Notes: generated by a model not told the origin, from the sequence alone. A DNA stretch of 64,000 nt from Flavobacterium piscis (GCF_001686925.1 NZ_LVEN01000010.1:62001-126000), one strand, 5' to 3'. Positions 23,553 to 33,745 are shown, numbered from the stretch's first letter. Numbers and translations: made by a program.

Positions 23553-26366
23553 ATGAAATTCAATTTAAAATTTCTATTTATCACATTCTTTATTTGTACG
23601 ATTTCGATCGCTCAAAACAAAGGTACGATTTCTGGTGTATTAACCGACAAAGAAACCAACAATCAACCTTTACCTTTCGCAAATGTTTTAGTAAAAGGGA
23701 CTACAACAAGTGCGAACACTGACATTGACGGAAAATATTCGTTGAACTTAAATCCGGGAAATTATATCGTTATTTTTAGTTTCGTTGGATATGAATCTGC
23801 AGAACAGCCAGTAACTGTTAAAGCAAATGAAACTATTACTGTAAATCAGGTACTTTCATCTGGGGGTTATACGCTAAAAGATGTTGTAGTAAAATCTACT
23901 GCAAGCAAAGAAAAAGAAACAGCCTTATTATTAGACCAAAAAAATGCTGTTGTTATTAAACAAAGTATTGGTGCGCAGGAAATGTCAAGAAAGGGCGTTA
24001 GCGATGTTGAGGAAGGTTTGACTAAAATAACCGGAATCACCAAAGTAGACGGAAGAGGATTATTCGTAAGAGGATTAGAGGATCGTTACAACAGCCTTTT
24101 AATTAATGATTTGGCTGTTCCATCAAACAATCCATTTAAAAAAATCATTCCTTTAGACATTTTTCCAACTGATATTGTAAGTGTTTTAGAAACGTACAAA
24201 ACTTTCAATACTAATTTATACGGTGATTTTGCCGGAGCGACTTTTAATATCATAACAACTGCTACTGGAAAAAGTCAAACGAAAATTAATTTTGGAGCTG
24301 GCTACACTGTAAATAATAACCTAAAGAAATTCCTTATTTCCCAGGATGCAACTTCAACATCTGATTTTTTCGGGTTTTCAGGGAACGAAAGAGATTTACC
24401 GTCTGCCTTGACTAAAACTCCTAGTAACCAAACGTTAACTACAGACCAGGCTGCAAACGGATTTGGTTCAGGGTTTGATGTTAAAAGCGATGTAGCTCCT
24501 TTAAATACAAGTTTTGGAGTTACTCATTCAGAAAAATTCAACATAGGTAAAAAACAAAACGTATTTCAATATTTAATATCACTTAACTATGATAATAAAT
24601 ATCAAATTAGAAGTGGTGCCGATAGAATTTTCAATACTGCACAAGGAAATTATGATAACGATTTAAATACAACACAGTATAAATTTATTACAAACTCATC
24701 TGCATTATTAGGTTTAACCTATAAAACAAAAAGACTTTCTCTTACATCAAACACTATCTATTTAAAATCAACAGAAAATTTGATACAAGATCAGTTGGGT
24801 TATACAAATTCTAATGCAGCCCAAACAAATGGTTTTATAAGAATGAATCAATTGCAAGAGTCTGCTTTTTTTAATACACAATTGTTTGGTAATTATAAAA
24901 TAACCGAAGATGAAAGACACACCATAAAATCTGGTATCTCATTCTCTACAACACAATACGAACTTCCTGACAGAAAATCTTTCAAGGGTATTCAAATGGA
25001 TGACAACACAACGTCAATATCCTATACCGGAAACAGTATAACCAGACAATATCTTGATTTTAAAGGTGACCAACACATCTCTGGTTTACTAGAATACGGT
25101 TGGAAATTTGGAAATGAAGATCTAAGCAAATCACACAAACTTACAGCGGGATATAGTGGTTATATGAACAAAATGGGATCTGAATTTAGATTTTTAGTAT
25201 CGCAAAATCTAAACTCAAATAGTGCTACTTTCCCAACTAATACTCCTGATGCCACTTTAAAGAATGAAATTTTAAATGACAATTTCACTTATAGAGAAGG
25301 AACAAACTCAACTTACAAAGCAATGTTAGAAGAGTTTATTAACGCTGGATACTTGGATTTAGCCTTAAAATTATCTGAAAAATTTGAATTAAATGTAGGT
25401 GCGAGAGTTGAACAGACTCATAGAGAAACAAAATACAAGTCAACAGGAAGTTTTGAAGATCCATATCAAATAATAACTACTGATAAAACAGATATTTTGC
25501 CATCTGTAAATACAAAATATATTATAAATGAAAATTCAAACTTAAGATTTGCAGCTTCAAAAACAATTACGCGACCTGTAATTATGGAGTCTTACCCTCT
25601 TGAGTTTGTAAATCCGGACGGTACTATCGAAAGAGGTAATGAATTTTTGACCAATAGTGCTAACTATAATTTTGATTTAAAATACGAATTGTTCCCAACA
25701 AGTAAGGAATTAATTTCTGCTACAATTTTCACTAAAATGATAGATAATCCTATCGAGAGATTATTTACAAACTCAGCAGGAAGTGGTGGACAAATTATAA
25801 CATACGGTAACTCCAACAAAGCTTTACTATACGGTGCTGAATTCGAATTCTTATTTCAGTTAGAAAGAATTTCAAAATCATTATCTAATTTCTCTTTAGG
25901 TGCTAATGCAGCATTAATGGATACAAAAGTAACTATCGAAAAAACTTTTGAAAATGGAGTAAACAATCCTGAAACAATTGCAGTTGATGACAATCCATCG
26001 AGAAAACTACAAGGAGCCTCTCCTTGGATCTTAAATGCTGATCTTAGATACGATTCTGAATTTAGTGAAAAATGGAAAAGCTCTATGACTATGGTTTACA
26101 ATCTTTATAGCAAAAGAATCTATGCTGTAGGTACAAATGGATTAGATAACTATTACGAAATGCCGTTTGGTAAACTTGATTTTATCTGGCAAAACAAAAT
26201 TTCAGACAAATTTGATGTTAAACTTTCTATAGACAACATATTAAACCCGGCTTATCAAATACAAATGGGTGACAAGAGCAGAATCGAAATAACTGAAACC
26301 GATTTAACAGTAAGAGAATACAAAAAAGGAGTTGGTTTCTCTATGAACATATCTTACACATTTTAA
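23553..26366 (+). CDS. TonB-dependent receptor with carboxypeptidase-like N-terminal domain
   Basis: A 937-aa outer-membrane receptor. It has a signal peptide (MKFNLKFLFITFFICTISIAQ), a CarbopepD_reg_2-type beta domain (about residues 25-110, GVLTDKET to FVGYESAEQP), then a plug (GVSDVEEGLTKITGITKVDGRGLFVRG). A long barrel ends in GFSMNISYTF. It should import a ligand with TonB energy. Its position opposite the PhoB-like gene and the Pho-box row upstream suggest induction by phosphate shortage, with a phosphorus compound as possible ligand (inferred). The lipoprotein at 26500 is probably its partner. Confidence 0.9.
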   Translation: MKFNLKFLFITFFICTISIAQNKGTISGVLTDKETNNQPLPFANVLVKGTTTSANTDIDGKYSLNLNPGNYIVIFSFVGYESAEQPVTVKANETITVNQVLSSGGYTLKDVVVKSTASKEKETALLLDQKNAVVIKQSIGAQEMSRKGVSDVEEGLTKITGITKVDGRGLFVRGLEDRYNSLLINDLAVPSNNPFKKIIPLDIFPTDIVSVLETYKTFNTNLYGDFAGATFNIITTATGKSQTKINFGAGYTVNNNLKKFLISQDATSTSDFFGFSGNERDLPSALTKTPSNQTLTTDQAANGFGSGFDVKSDVAPLNTSFGVTHSEKFNIGKKQNVFQYLISLNYDNKYQIRSGADRIFNTAQGNYDNDLNTTQYKFITNSSALLGLTYKTKRLSLTSNTIYLKSTENLIQDQLGYTNSNAAQTNGFIRMNQLQESAFFNTQLFGNYKITEDERHTIKSGISFSTTQYELPDRKSFKGIQMDDNTTSISYTGNSITRQYLDFKGDQHISGLLEYGWKFGNEDLSKSHKLTAGYSGYMNKMGSEFRFLVSQNLNSNSATFPTNTPDATLKNEILNDNFTYREGTNSTYKAMLEEFINAGYLDLALKLSEKFELNVGARVEQTHRETKYKSTGSFEDPYQIITTDKTDILPSVNTKYIINENSNLRFAASKTITRPVIMESYPLEFVNPDGTIERGNEFLTNSANYNFDLKYELFPTSKELISATIFTKMIDNPIERLFTNSAGSGGQIITYGNSNKALLYGAEFEFLFQLERISKSLSNFSLGANAALMDTKVTIEKTFENGVNNPETIAVDDNPSRKLQGASPWILNADLRYDSEFSEKWKSSMTMVYNLYSKRIYAVGTNGLDNYYEMPFGKLDFIWQNKISDKFDVKLSIDNILNPAYQIQMGDKSRIEITETDLTVREYKKGVGFSMNISYTF

Positions 26367-26455
26367 AATAACACTTAACAATTACCAAACACAAACTTAA
26401 AGAGCAGGTGTTGATTTGATAACATTGTCTTAAATAGATTAAAAGAGACTCAGGT

Positions 26456-26463
26456 TAAATTTG
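26456..26463 (+). promoter_or_regulatory. -7 promoter element before the beta-helix lipoprotein
   Basis: TAAATTTG, full TAnnTTTG match. Its last three bases are a TTG that could be mistaken for a start codon; the lipoprotein ATG is at 26500. Confidence 0.65.
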
Positions 26464-26499
26464 TGGAAGATTGAAATAAATAAAACAAACACAAAACTT

Positions 26500-27717
26500 A
26501 TGAAAAAATTAGTATTCTGCTTAGCAGTTTTAGGAAGTATCTTTACAGGATGCTCATCAAGTGACGACAATAACGAAGCACCGGTAAAACAACCAGTAAC
26601 AGGAGAAATCTCTGCAAACATTACAGCAAATAAAACTTACGCATACGGTAACTATACATTAAAAGGAATGGTTAAAGTTAGCGAAGGTGTAACTCTTACT
26701 TTCGAAGCTGGTTCTACAATTACTGCTGACAAATCTACAGGAGAAAATGGTCTTATTATATTAAAAGGAGGAAAGCTAATTGCTAACGGTACAGCAGACG
26801 CTCCAATCGTTTTTACTGAGAAATCAAAAGTAGGTGGTTCTTGGGCTGGTATCATTATGTACGGAGATGCTCCAATTGTAAACTCAGCAACTGCTCCTGC
26901 TCCACAAACAGCAGTTTCAGAAGACGGTTTAAACTTAACATACGGTGGTTCAAATGCAGCACACAATGGTGGTTCATTGAAATATGTAAGAGTTGAATAT
27001 GCTGGACAAGTAATTACAAGTAACAGTAAAGAAAATAACGGATTCTCATTCTACTCTGTTGGATCAGGAACTGTATTAGATCACTTAGTTGCTTACAAAG
27101 GTAATGATGACGGTTTTGAATTTTACGGAGGAACAGCAAGCTTAACAAACTCAATATCTTACGGTAATACTGATGACTCTTTTGACTGGCAAGACGGATG
27201 GAGAGGTCAAGAAAACTCAAACTGGTATGCATACCAAACTGGTGTTGCTAACTACGGTATCGAAGTAGAAGCTAAAAGTGTTGACAATGCATTCTGGCCA
27301 AAAGTTAATGGTATCACTCTTAGAAGAGCTGCTGGTACAACTACAGAAGCACAAAACGAAATTCAATTGGACGCTATCCAATTTAAAAAAGAAGGAAATG
27401 GTGATTATAACAACATCGTAATAGATGGTTATGTTAGCCAAACTACTCCAAAAGCTTACGAAGGTGGTGTGATTCAAATATTAGACAAAGCTACTTATGA
27501 TCACCAAGTTGCTGCTGGTAAAATCAAATTAACTAACGTGAAAATTACTAACTCTCCTCTTACTTTCATTTCAGGAGTACCTGCTTCTTTCACAGTAACT
27601 GCAGCTAGTTTTGTTCCTGCAACAAACTGGACAGTTAGTACTACTGCTACAGGAGCTGTATTAACTGGAGGTGCATGGGCTACAGTTGATGGTGTAAATC
27701 TATTAGCGAAACTATAA
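26500..27717 (+). CDS. Surface lipoprotein with predicted parallel beta-helix
   Basis: A 405-aa lipoprotein. The signal peptide MKKLVFCLAVLGSIFTG is followed by Cys18 and SSSDD, an acidic tail of the kind that exports Bacteroidota lipoproteins to the cell surface. The body has repeating strands (LIILKGGKLIANGTADAPIVFT, then NGFSFYSVGSG, DGFEFYGGTA, DDSFDWQDGW), consistent with a right-handed beta-helix. It lies 133 nt after the TonB receptor, with its own -7 element and a strong terminator behind it. It may act with the receptor in phosphate-stress uptake. Function is unknown. Confidence 0.83.
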   Translation: MKKLVFCLAVLGSIFTGCSSSDDNNEAPVKQPVTGEISANITANKTYAYGNYTLKGMVKVSEGVTLTFEAGSTITADKSTGENGLIILKGGKLIANGTADAPIVFTEKSKVGGSWAGIIMYGDAPIVNSATAPAPQTAVSEDGLNLTYGGSNAAHNGGSLKYVRVEYAGQVITSNSKENNGFSFYSVGSGTVLDHLVAYKGNDDGFEFYGGTASLTNSISYGNTDDSFDWQDGWRGQENSNWYAYQTGVANYGIEVEAKSVDNAFWPKVNGITLRRAAGTTTEAQNEIQLDAIQFKKEGNGDYNNIVIDGYVSQTTPKAYEGGVIQILDKATYDHQVAAGKIKLTNVKITNSPLTFISGVPASFTVTAASFVPATNWTVSTTATGAVLTGGAWATVDGVNLLAKL

Positions 27718-27740
27718 TTTCTTCACATATAAAATGTTAA

Positions 27741-27770
27741 AAACATCCTAAATTTTTAGGGTGTTTTTTT
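27741..27770 (+). terminator. Terminator after the beta-helix lipoprotein
   Basis: AACATCCTAAA pairs with TTTAGGGTGTT (one G-T pair), followed by a long T run. Confidence 0.85.
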
Positions 27771-27824
27771 TTGGCGTAATTTTTGTAATTTTTTTTGTAT
27801 ATTTACGGTAATCAAAATAACGCG

Positions 27825-28163
27825 ATGGCAAAAAACTACTTTTATATTACATTCTTATTGGCTTTTTTCTTTACTCTTAGTGTCTCGGCACAAGACAGTA
27901 AGCAATTACCAAAACCTCAAGAGTCTACTACCATTGAGGGGTTAAGCTTGTACCCTAATCCAGTAAAAAATGGAAAAGTATATATTTCTTCGAAAAATGA
28001 TTTGGAAAAAGAAATTATCATTTTTGATGTTTTAGGAAAAAAAGTACTTCAAACACATTTAAGTTCAAAAGAATTAAACGTTTCAGATCTTGTACCCGGC
28101 GTTTACATTATTAAAATAAGCGAAGAAAATGCTTCTGCAACCAGAAAACTCATCATTCGATAA
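27825..28163 (+). CDS. Small secreted protein with T9SS sorting domain
   Basis: A 112-aa protein made of a signal peptide (MAKNYFYITFLLAFFFTLSVSAQ), a short linker and a type A Por sorting domain: LSLYPNPVKNGKVYIS, then VLGKKVLQ, then PGVYIIKISEENASATRKLIIR. It therefore has almost no passenger and would be exported by the type IX system. The ATG at 27825 was preferred to 27795 because a TATATTTA -7-like element lies at 27798-27805. Its place behind the phosphate-type block may be incidental. Confidence 0.83.
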   Translation: MAKNYFYITFLLAFFFTLSVSAQDSKQLPKPQESTTIEGLSLYPNPVKNGKVYISSKNDLEKEIIIFDVLGKKVLQTHLSSKELNVSDLVPGVYIIKISEENASATRKLIIR

Positions 28164-28169
28164 ATTATA

Positions 28170-28202
28170 AAAAAGCTCCAATTTTCATTGGAGCTTTTTT
28201 TA
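28170..28202 (+). terminator. Terminator after the small T9SS protein
   Basis: AAAAGCTCCAAT / ATTGGAGCTTTT stem with 4-nt loop and T run. Confidence 0.9.
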
Positions 28203-28203
28203 T

Positions 28204-28310
28204 GGTATTCAGTTGCCGTTTTCCGTTTTCAAACTTTGACCATAAATATATTATTAAAACCGCTGAGAAAAACCGGACTGAAAACCGGGACTGAAAACTG
28301 AAAACTATTT
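28204..28310. repeat. Paired inverted CAGT-rich repeat
   Basis: TATTCAGTTGCCGTTTTCC at the left and GGACTGAAAACC..ACTGAAAACTG at the right are imperfect inverses. Same family as 1663-1801. Confidence 0.6.
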
Positions 28311-28321
28311 ACAATTATACT

Positions 28322-28329
28322 TACCTTTG
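28322..28329 (+). promoter_or_regulatory. -7 promoter element before the LuxE-like gene
   Basis: TACCTTTG, full TAnnTTTG match, only 13 nt before the TTG start at 28343. Confidence 0.65.
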
Positions 28330-28342
28330 CAAAAAAAAAGTT

Positions 28343-29323
28343 TTGATTACAGCCAACGATATATTTACGATTTCGAGTCAGAAACAATTTGAAAAGATAG
28401 CTTTAAAAGTGTTTCGTTTTCAACATGAGAATAACGTTGTATATCGTGATTTCTGTGATTTTTTAAAAGTAAATCCACAGCAGGTAAAATCACTTAAGCA
28501 AATTCCCTTTTTACCTATTCAGTTTTTCAAGAGCCATGATGTAGTTTCTAATAATGATCCGGCGCAGGTTACTTTTACCAGCAGCGGAACAACCGGAATG
28601 ATTACAAGCCGACATATCGTGACCGATGTTTCCTTATATGAGGAAAGTTATCGCAATGGTTTTTCGCAGTTTTACGGCAACATCGAAGATTACGTAGTTT
28701 TAGCCCTTTTACCATCTTATCTGGAGCGCGATGGATCTTCGTTAATTTATATGGTCGAAGACCTAATAAAACTATCCAATCAGCCTGAAAGCGGGTTTTA
28801 TTTACACAATCACGACGACTTAATAAAAAAACTAACCGCTCTTGACGAATCCGGTCAAAATGTAATTTTAATTGGAGTTACTTACGCATTACTGGATTTG
28901 ATTGAAAAGCATCAATTCAAGCTTCAAAACACGATAATTATGGAAACCGGAGGAATGAAAGGCAGACGTAAAGAAATGATCCGCGAAGAATTACACGAGA
29001 TACTTTGTAAAGGTTTTGGCGTTTCGGCAATTCACTCAGAATACGGAATGACCGAACTTCTGGGACAAGCGTATTCTTTAGGCGAAGGCGTATTTGAATG
29101 TCCGTCATGGATGCACATTTTAGTTCGCGATCCCGAAGATGCTCTCACTTACGTGAAAGATGGAAAAACCGGCGGAATAAACGTTATTGATTTGGCCAAC
29201 ATCAACTCATGTTCCTTTATCGCTACGCAGGATTTAGGCAAAAAAAATCCCAACAACTCTTTCGAGGTATTGGGACGTTTCGATAATTCGGATATTCGTG
29301 GTTGTAATTTGATGGTTTTATAA
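28343..29323 (+). CDS. LuxE-like acyl-protein synthetase / acyltransferase
   Basis: A 326-aa adenylating enzyme. The nucleotide loop TFTSSGTTGMITSRH (about residues 76-90), the METGGMKGRRKEM stretch near 200 and the SEYGMTELLGQAY stretch near 235 match LuxE/AMP-ligase-like proteins. It probably activates a fatty acid, but no luxC or other lux gene is here, so it is not a bioluminescence operon; lipid or surface-polymer metabolism is more likely. The start is a TTG: there is no ATG between the -7 element and the conserved N-terminus, and the leader is only a few bases. Confidence 0.82.
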   Translation: MITANDIFTISSQKQFEKIALKVFRFQHENNVVYRDFCDFLKVNPQQVKSLKQIPFLPIQFFKSHDVVSNNDPAQVTFTSSGTTGMITSRHIVTDVSLYEESYRNGFSQFYGNIEDYVVLALLPSYLERDGSSLIYMVEDLIKLSNQPESGFYLHNHDDLIKKLTALDESGQNVILIGVTYALLDLIEKHQFKLQNTIIMETGGMKGRRKEMIREELHEILCKGFGVSAIHSEYGMTELLGQAYSLGEGVFECPSWMHILVRDPEDALTYVKDGKTGGINVIDLANINSCSFIATQDLGKKNPNNSFEVLGRFDNSDIRGCNLMVL

Positions 29324-29457
29324 ATACCATTTCTAACTATCTACTTTCATTTCTATTTTAGATTCGTAAGAATATACGTAATTTAATAACCTATCGTTAA
29401 TGTAGAAAAAATACTATATTTATATTTAAAACATACTTTTAAAGTAACATTTTAAAT

Positions 29458-31161
29458 ATGAAAAATATGAAAAAAATTACTTTACTAGTGCTTGTTTTTA
29501 TAGGTTTTACAAGCTGGTCTCAAACTTACAAATTTCACACTTTGGAAGATTTAGGTCCAAATATTGAAATAGCTATTTCTGCTGGATGCACACAAACTGT
29601 AACAGTTGGACCAAATAGAGATGTGAATCTATATCAAAGTTTTAAATTAGAAGTAGGTAAAATTTACAAATCAGACCTTATTCAAGGATCAACCTTAGGA
29701 TCAAGATATTACAGAGTACTTTACGCTGTTGATTATTATCTTGACAGAGGAACTGAAATAGATGAGCCAGCGAATTTTGAACTGATTCCAGATTTATGCA
29801 ATGCTCTATCATGGAAATACATCAGACCAATCTTATTAGGCTCAACCGTGCAGGAAGCTCAAAATAATTTTTGTTCAAATTTAAGTGTAAACACTCTTAG
29901 AGAAAAAGTAAATATTAAAATCGAAAAGCCTTTAAACAAGGGTGATGTATATTATATGGATTTTGGAAAAGGTCCTAATTATTATTTAATTACCGCATCT
30001 GATCTAGAAGCAGGAGACAGTGAATATCAATTAGACTCCACAGATAGTAATTCTCTTTTTTCTTTATTTTCATTTAACTGTTCAAAACCAGATATAAAAG
30101 CTGCATCGATTTCACTTGATAATTATAATAATTCTTATCGTGGAACAAAAAAAATAATGACGTATTCTATGTCTCAAATAGGAACTAGTGTTCAAAACGG
30201 AACTACTGGATTGACATTTTATCTTTCTCAAAGTAGAAATTTTGTCAACTCAAACGACATAAAAGTATTTACTGATGGTTTGAGTGCAGAACAAACAAAT
30301 TATTTTAGCAATTCTACATTTACTTCATTTTTCACTATCCCTTCCAACGTTAGTAACGGTAAATATTATTTAACCATGAAAGTAACAAATAGTGAAGATT
30401 TTAATTCTTACAATAACATAATATCCACATCATCACAAATTATTGTACAAGACGGTACACCTAGCACAACTCCTACACCTCCAACAACACCCCCAACCAC
30501 ACCTCCAACAACTGGAAAACCAGATTTAACTATTGATTCAAATAGTACAATTATATATAGTGACTGCTTCGACTGCAGCTCAATATTAAGCAATTTAGGA
30601 AGCAAAAGACACAGAATAAATAATCAATCGGGAATATTTAACATATCATTATTAGCAGTTAAAAATGCAGGAAACGCAATTTCAACTCAAACAAATGTCA
30701 CCTATTATTTATCCTCGAACAGCACCCTTGACACAGGCGATATAAAATCAAATGGAAGCAATATAAAATTCAATGCCATTAATCCAGGAGAATTATCTGT
30801 AATATCAGGTGGCAGTATATTTCCTTCTAATTTTGGTAATATTGGAACGGCACTAAACGGAAATTGGAATATTTTAATGGTTGTTGACGATTCTAAAACA
30901 ATTACAGAATCAAACGAGAATAACAATGTAACAGTTATTCCTATCACTTTTTATAATCCTTTTGCAAAAGTAGCTCCAGCTTCACTCGAGGCTGATCTAC
31001 CTATTGAGCCATATTTGATAAATGTTTATAATTTTGAAGGACAAAAAGTTTTAACCAAAAAAGTTAACTCTATAGAAGAAGAAAACAAATCATTAGATTC
31101 ATTAAAAAAAGGCATTTATATCATTAAATCTAAAGACGAGACACGAAAAGTTGTTAAATAA
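29458..31161 (+). CDS. Secreted CARDB-repeat protein with T9SS sorting tail
   Basis: A 567-aa protein with a signal peptide (MKNMKKITLLVLVFIGFTSWSQ). An N-terminal region of about 200 residues is unrecognised. Two CARDB-like adhesive domains (about 210-330 and 355-500; KPDIKAASIS..., KPDLTIDSNS... ending SNENNNVTVIPI) are joined by a Pro/Thr-rich linker (PTPPTTPPTTPPTT). The C-terminal sorting domain ends in IYIIKSKDETRKVVK. It should be exported by the type IX system and stay at or leave the cell surface; adhesion is a guess. The second Met (29467) is an equally good start. Confidence 0.8.
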   Translation: MKNMKKITLLVLVFIGFTSWSQTYKFHTLEDLGPNIEIAISAGCTQTVTVGPNRDVNLYQSFKLEVGKIYKSDLIQGSTLGSRYYRVLYAVDYYLDRGTEIDEPANFELIPDLCNALSWKYIRPILLGSTVQEAQNNFCSNLSVNTLREKVNIKIEKPLNKGDVYYMDFGKGPNYYLITASDLEAGDSEYQLDSTDSNSLFSLFSFNCSKPDIKAASISLDNYNNSYRGTKKIMTYSMSQIGTSVQNGTTGLTFYLSQSRNFVNSNDIKVFTDGLSAEQTNYFSNSTFTSFFTIPSNVSNGKYYLTMKVTNSEDFNSYNNIISTSSQIIVQDGTPSTTPTPPTTPPTTPPTTGKPDLTIDSNSTIIYSDCFDCSSILSNLGSKRHRINNQSGIFNISLLAVKNAGNAISTQTNVTYYLSSNSTLDTGDIKSNGSNIKFNAINPGELSVISGGSIFPSNFGNIGTALNGNWNILMVVDDSKTITESNENNNVTVIPITFYNPFAKVAPASLEADLPIEPYLINVYNFEGQKVLTKKVNSIEEENKSLDSLKKGIYIIKSKDETRKVVK

Positions 31162-31176
31162 TAATATTCTTAAATA

Positions 31177-31208
31177 AAAAAGCATTAGCCGCGGCTGATG
31201 CTTTTTTA
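31177..31208. terminator. Terminator between the CARDB protein and tyrS
   Basis: AAAAAGCATTAGCC pairs with GGCTGATGCTTTTT; T run follows. The genes are convergent. Confidence 0.88.
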
Positions 31209-31236
31209 TTCTTTAACTAAAAGTTCTGAATGAGAA

Positions 31237-32532
31237 TTAAACCACTCTTATAACAAAATAATTCTTCTTCCCACTTTGCAACAACACAAACTGATTATTA
31301 ATTAAATCATTTGTCGTCAATACAAAATCTTCTTTTATTTTCTCTCTGTTTACTGAGATTGAGTTTGCTGTTAGTGCACGTCTAGCTTCTCCGTTTGATT
31401 TAAAGAAACCTGTTTTTTCATTTAAAACAGTAACAATATCCAATCCGTTTTCTAAATCAGCTTTTGCGATTTCAGCTTGAGGAACTCCGTCAAAAACTTC
31501 TAAAAAAGTTGTTTCATCCAATTTCTTCAGATCGTCTGCAGTAGAATTTCCGAACAAAATATTCGAAGCCTGAATTGCTTTTTCTAATTCTTCTTCAGAG
31601 TGAACAAAAATCGTAATTTCTTCAGCCAGTTTCTTTTGTAAAACTCTTAAATGCGGAGCTGTTTTATGCTCTTCGATCAAAGCATCAATCGTTTCTTTAT
31701 CTAAAAAAGTAAAGATTTTAATGTATTTTTCAGCATCAACATCTGTTGAATTTACCCAAAATTGGTAAAATTTATATACCGAAGTTTTATCAGCATCCAG
31801 CCAAACATTTCCACCTTCAGATTTACCAAATTTAGATCCGTCTGCTTTTGTTATTAATGGAGTTGTAAGAGCAAAAGCTTTTGCATTTTCTCCTCCCATT
31901 CTGCGCACTAATTCTGTACCTGTGGTGATATTTCCCCATTGGTCAGAACCTCCCATTTGCAAAACGCAATTGTTGTTTTTATATAAATGATAAAAATCGT
32001 AACCCTGAATTAATTGATAAGTAAACTCTGTAAAAGACATTCCTTCGCCTTCTCCGGCAAATCTCTTTTTTACTGAATCCTTCGCCATCATGTAATTTAC
32101 CGTGATACGTTTTCCAACTTCACGTGCAAAATCAATAAACGAGAATTCTTTCATCCAGTCATAGTTGTTTACCATAACAGGAGCATTTTCTTCTTTTGAA
32201 TTAAAATCTAAGAAACGAGACAAAACACTTTTTATTCCTGCAACGTTTTTAGCCAAAGTTTCTTCGTTCAGCAAATTTCTTTCGTCAGATTTACCAGATG
32301 GGTCACCAATCATTCCGGTTGCACCACCAACCAGGGCGATCGCTTTATGACCGGTTCTGTTTAAGTGAACCAATAAAATAATCTGAACCATACTACCAAT
32401 ATGTAGCGAATCTGCCGTTGGATCAAAACCTATATATGCCGTTGTTACCTCTTTAAGCAATTGTTCTTCCGTTCCTGGCATGCTATCATGATATAATCCG
32501 CGCCACTTTAATTCTTCAACTAGATTCTTCAT
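31237..32532 (-). CDS. tyrS: Tyrosyl-tRNA synthetase
   Basis: Charges tRNA-Tyr with tyrosine in the cytosol. The class I signatures are [16 protein letters not shown] (HIGH-type) and KFGKSEGG (KMSKS-type). The C-terminal S4 RNA-binding domain is visible in [20 protein letters not shown]. Length of 431 aa is normal. The start at 32532 ([12 protein letters not shown]) was chosen because a TACATTTG -7 element lies at 32550-32557 on this strand, upstream of it and inside the longer open frame. Confidence 0.96.
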   Translation of the reverse strand: MKNLVEELKWRGLYHDSMPGTEEQLLKEVTTAYIGFDPTADSLHIGSMVQIILLVHLNRTGHKAIALVGGATGMIGDPSGKSDERNLLNEETLAKNVAGIKSVLSRFLDFNSKEENAPVMVNNYDWMKEFSFIDFAREVGKRITVNYMMAKDSVKKRFAGEGEGMSFTEFTYQLIQGYDFYHLYKNNNCVLQMGGSDQWGNITTGTELVRRMGGENAKAFALTTPLITKADGSKFGKSEGGNVWLDADKTSVYKFYQFWVNSTDVDAEKYIKIFTFLDKETIDALIEEHKTAPHLRVLQKKLAEEITIFVHSEEELEKAIQASNILFGNSTADDLKKLDETTFLEVFDGVPQAEIAKADLENGLDIVTVLNEKTGFFKSNGEARRALTANSISVNREKIKEDFVLTTNDLINNQFVLLQSGKKNYFVIRVV

Positions 32533-32549
32533 TTTTAAAATAATTTGTG

Positions 32550-32557
32550 CAAATGTA
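32550..32557 (-). promoter_or_regulatory. -7 promoter element of tyrS
   Basis: The minus strand reads TACATTTG, full TAnnTTTG match, 17 nt before the ATG at 32532. Confidence 0.65.
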
Positions 32558-32598
32558 ATCAATGTCAATCTCAATATCAAAAAACAATTACAATGTAA

Positions 32599-32703
32599 TT
32601 TGCCACAAAGGCACTAAGACACAAAGAATAAATAAAAACTTCGTGATTTTGATGCAAATAAAAAAACAAAAAAACTTTGTGCCTTTGTGCCTTCGTGGCA
32701 AAA
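32599..32703. repeat. Paired inverted repeat (TTGCCACAAAGGCAC type)
   Basis: Left arm 32599-32626 (TTGCCACAAAGGCACTAAG) and right arm 32673-32703 (CTTTGTGCCTTCGTGGCAA) are imperfect inverses between divergent tyrS and the epimerase gene. Confidence 0.7.
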
Positions 32704-32741
32704 CTTTTGTGCTTTTGTAACAAAATCGGTATATTTACAAA

Positions 32742-33743
32742 ATGGTATTAGTAACTGGAGGAACGGGTTTAGTTGGCGCACATTTATTACTTCATTTAAT
32801 TGAAAATGGAGAAAATGTAAGGGCGATTTATCGAAACCTAAACAACATTCAAAAAACAAAATCAGTTTTTGAATTGTATAATAAAGGCGATTTATTCGAA
32901 AAGATCCATTGGCTTGAAGCCGATATTCTTGATGTTCCTTCATTAGAAACTGCTTTTATTGGTATTGACTACGTTTATCATTCAGCCGCATTAATATCCT
33001 TTGACCCTAAAGACGAAGAATCACTACGAAAAACCAATATCGAAGGAACAGCCAATATGGTTAATTTTTCTATTGCCAAAGAAGTCAAGAAATTTTGTTT
33101 TGTAAGTTCCATTGCCGCTTTAGGAGACATAGCACCGCACGAAACCTATATTACCGAAGAAACAGAATGGAATCCTGAGAAACCCCACAGCGATTATGCG
33201 ATTTCTAAATATGGTGCCGAAATGGAAGTTTGGCGTGCACTTCAGGAAGGTTTAGATATTATTATCATAAATCCAGGTGTGATTTTAGGCCCAATTGCAG
33301 CAACAAAAATTTTTGATGAAGGAAGTGTCGAATTGTACCGAAAAGTAGCGAACGGGCTTTCATTTTACACTCTTGGAAGCACTGGCTTTATCACTATCAA
33401 TGATGTCGTACGAATTGCAAATGAATTAATGAAAAGCGACATCAAAAACGAACGTTTTACTTTAATCGCCGATAATATTGTTTTTAAAGACATACTGCAC
33501 ACAATTGCAGATACTTTAAAAGTAAAAAGACCTAGTACTCATGCTAAGCCATTATTAATGAATTTTCTATGGATTGCGGATGCGGTGTTTTCAACTTTAT
33601 TTTTTCAAAAAAGAAGTATTACCAAAGCAACTGCAAAAGCTTCTTATTCTAAGAATTTGTACTCCAATGAAAAAATAAAAACCGCTCTGGGAACGGTTTT
33701 TTTAGATGTACATCAATACATAAAAGAAGTTTCGAAGTTATAA
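32742..33743 (+). CDS. NAD-dependent epimerase/dehydratase (extended SDR)
   Basis: A 333-aa Rossmann enzyme. The cofactor loop TGGTGLVG is at residues 5-12, the catalytic Ser/Tyr/Lys set is FVSSIA (about 120-125) with Tyr152 and Lys156 in SDYAISKYGAE. Substrate is unknown; relatives act on nucleotide sugars, dihydroflavonol-like ketones or sterol-like compounds. The start ATG follows a TATATTTA -7-like element. It is convergent with the DUF4296 gene, with 2 nt between stops. Confidence 0.87.
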   Translation: MVLVTGGTGLVGAHLLLHLIENGENVRAIYRNLNNIQKTKSVFELYNKGDLFEKIHWLEADILDVPSLETAFIGIDYVYHSAALISFDPKDEESLRKTNIEGTANMVNFSIAKEVKKFCFVSSIAALGDIAPHETYITEETEWNPEKPHSDYAISKYGAEMEVWRALQEGLDIIIINPGVILGPIAATKIFDEGSVELYRKVANGLSFYTLGSTGFITINDVVRIANELMKSDIKNERFTLIADNIVFKDILHTIADTLKVKRPSTHAKPLLMNFLWIADAVFSTLFFQKRSITKATAKASYSKNLYSNEKIKTALGTVFLDVHQYIKEVSKL

Positions 33744-33745
33744 GA

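Noticed and set aside
23486..23722. 78-aa plus-strand frame over the TonB receptor promoter
   Set aside because: Wrong frame of the receptor gene and its regulatory region.
32614..32943. 109-aa frame on the minus strand between tyrS and the epimerase
   Set aside because: Half is translated repeat sequence and half lies antisense to the epimerase N-terminus.
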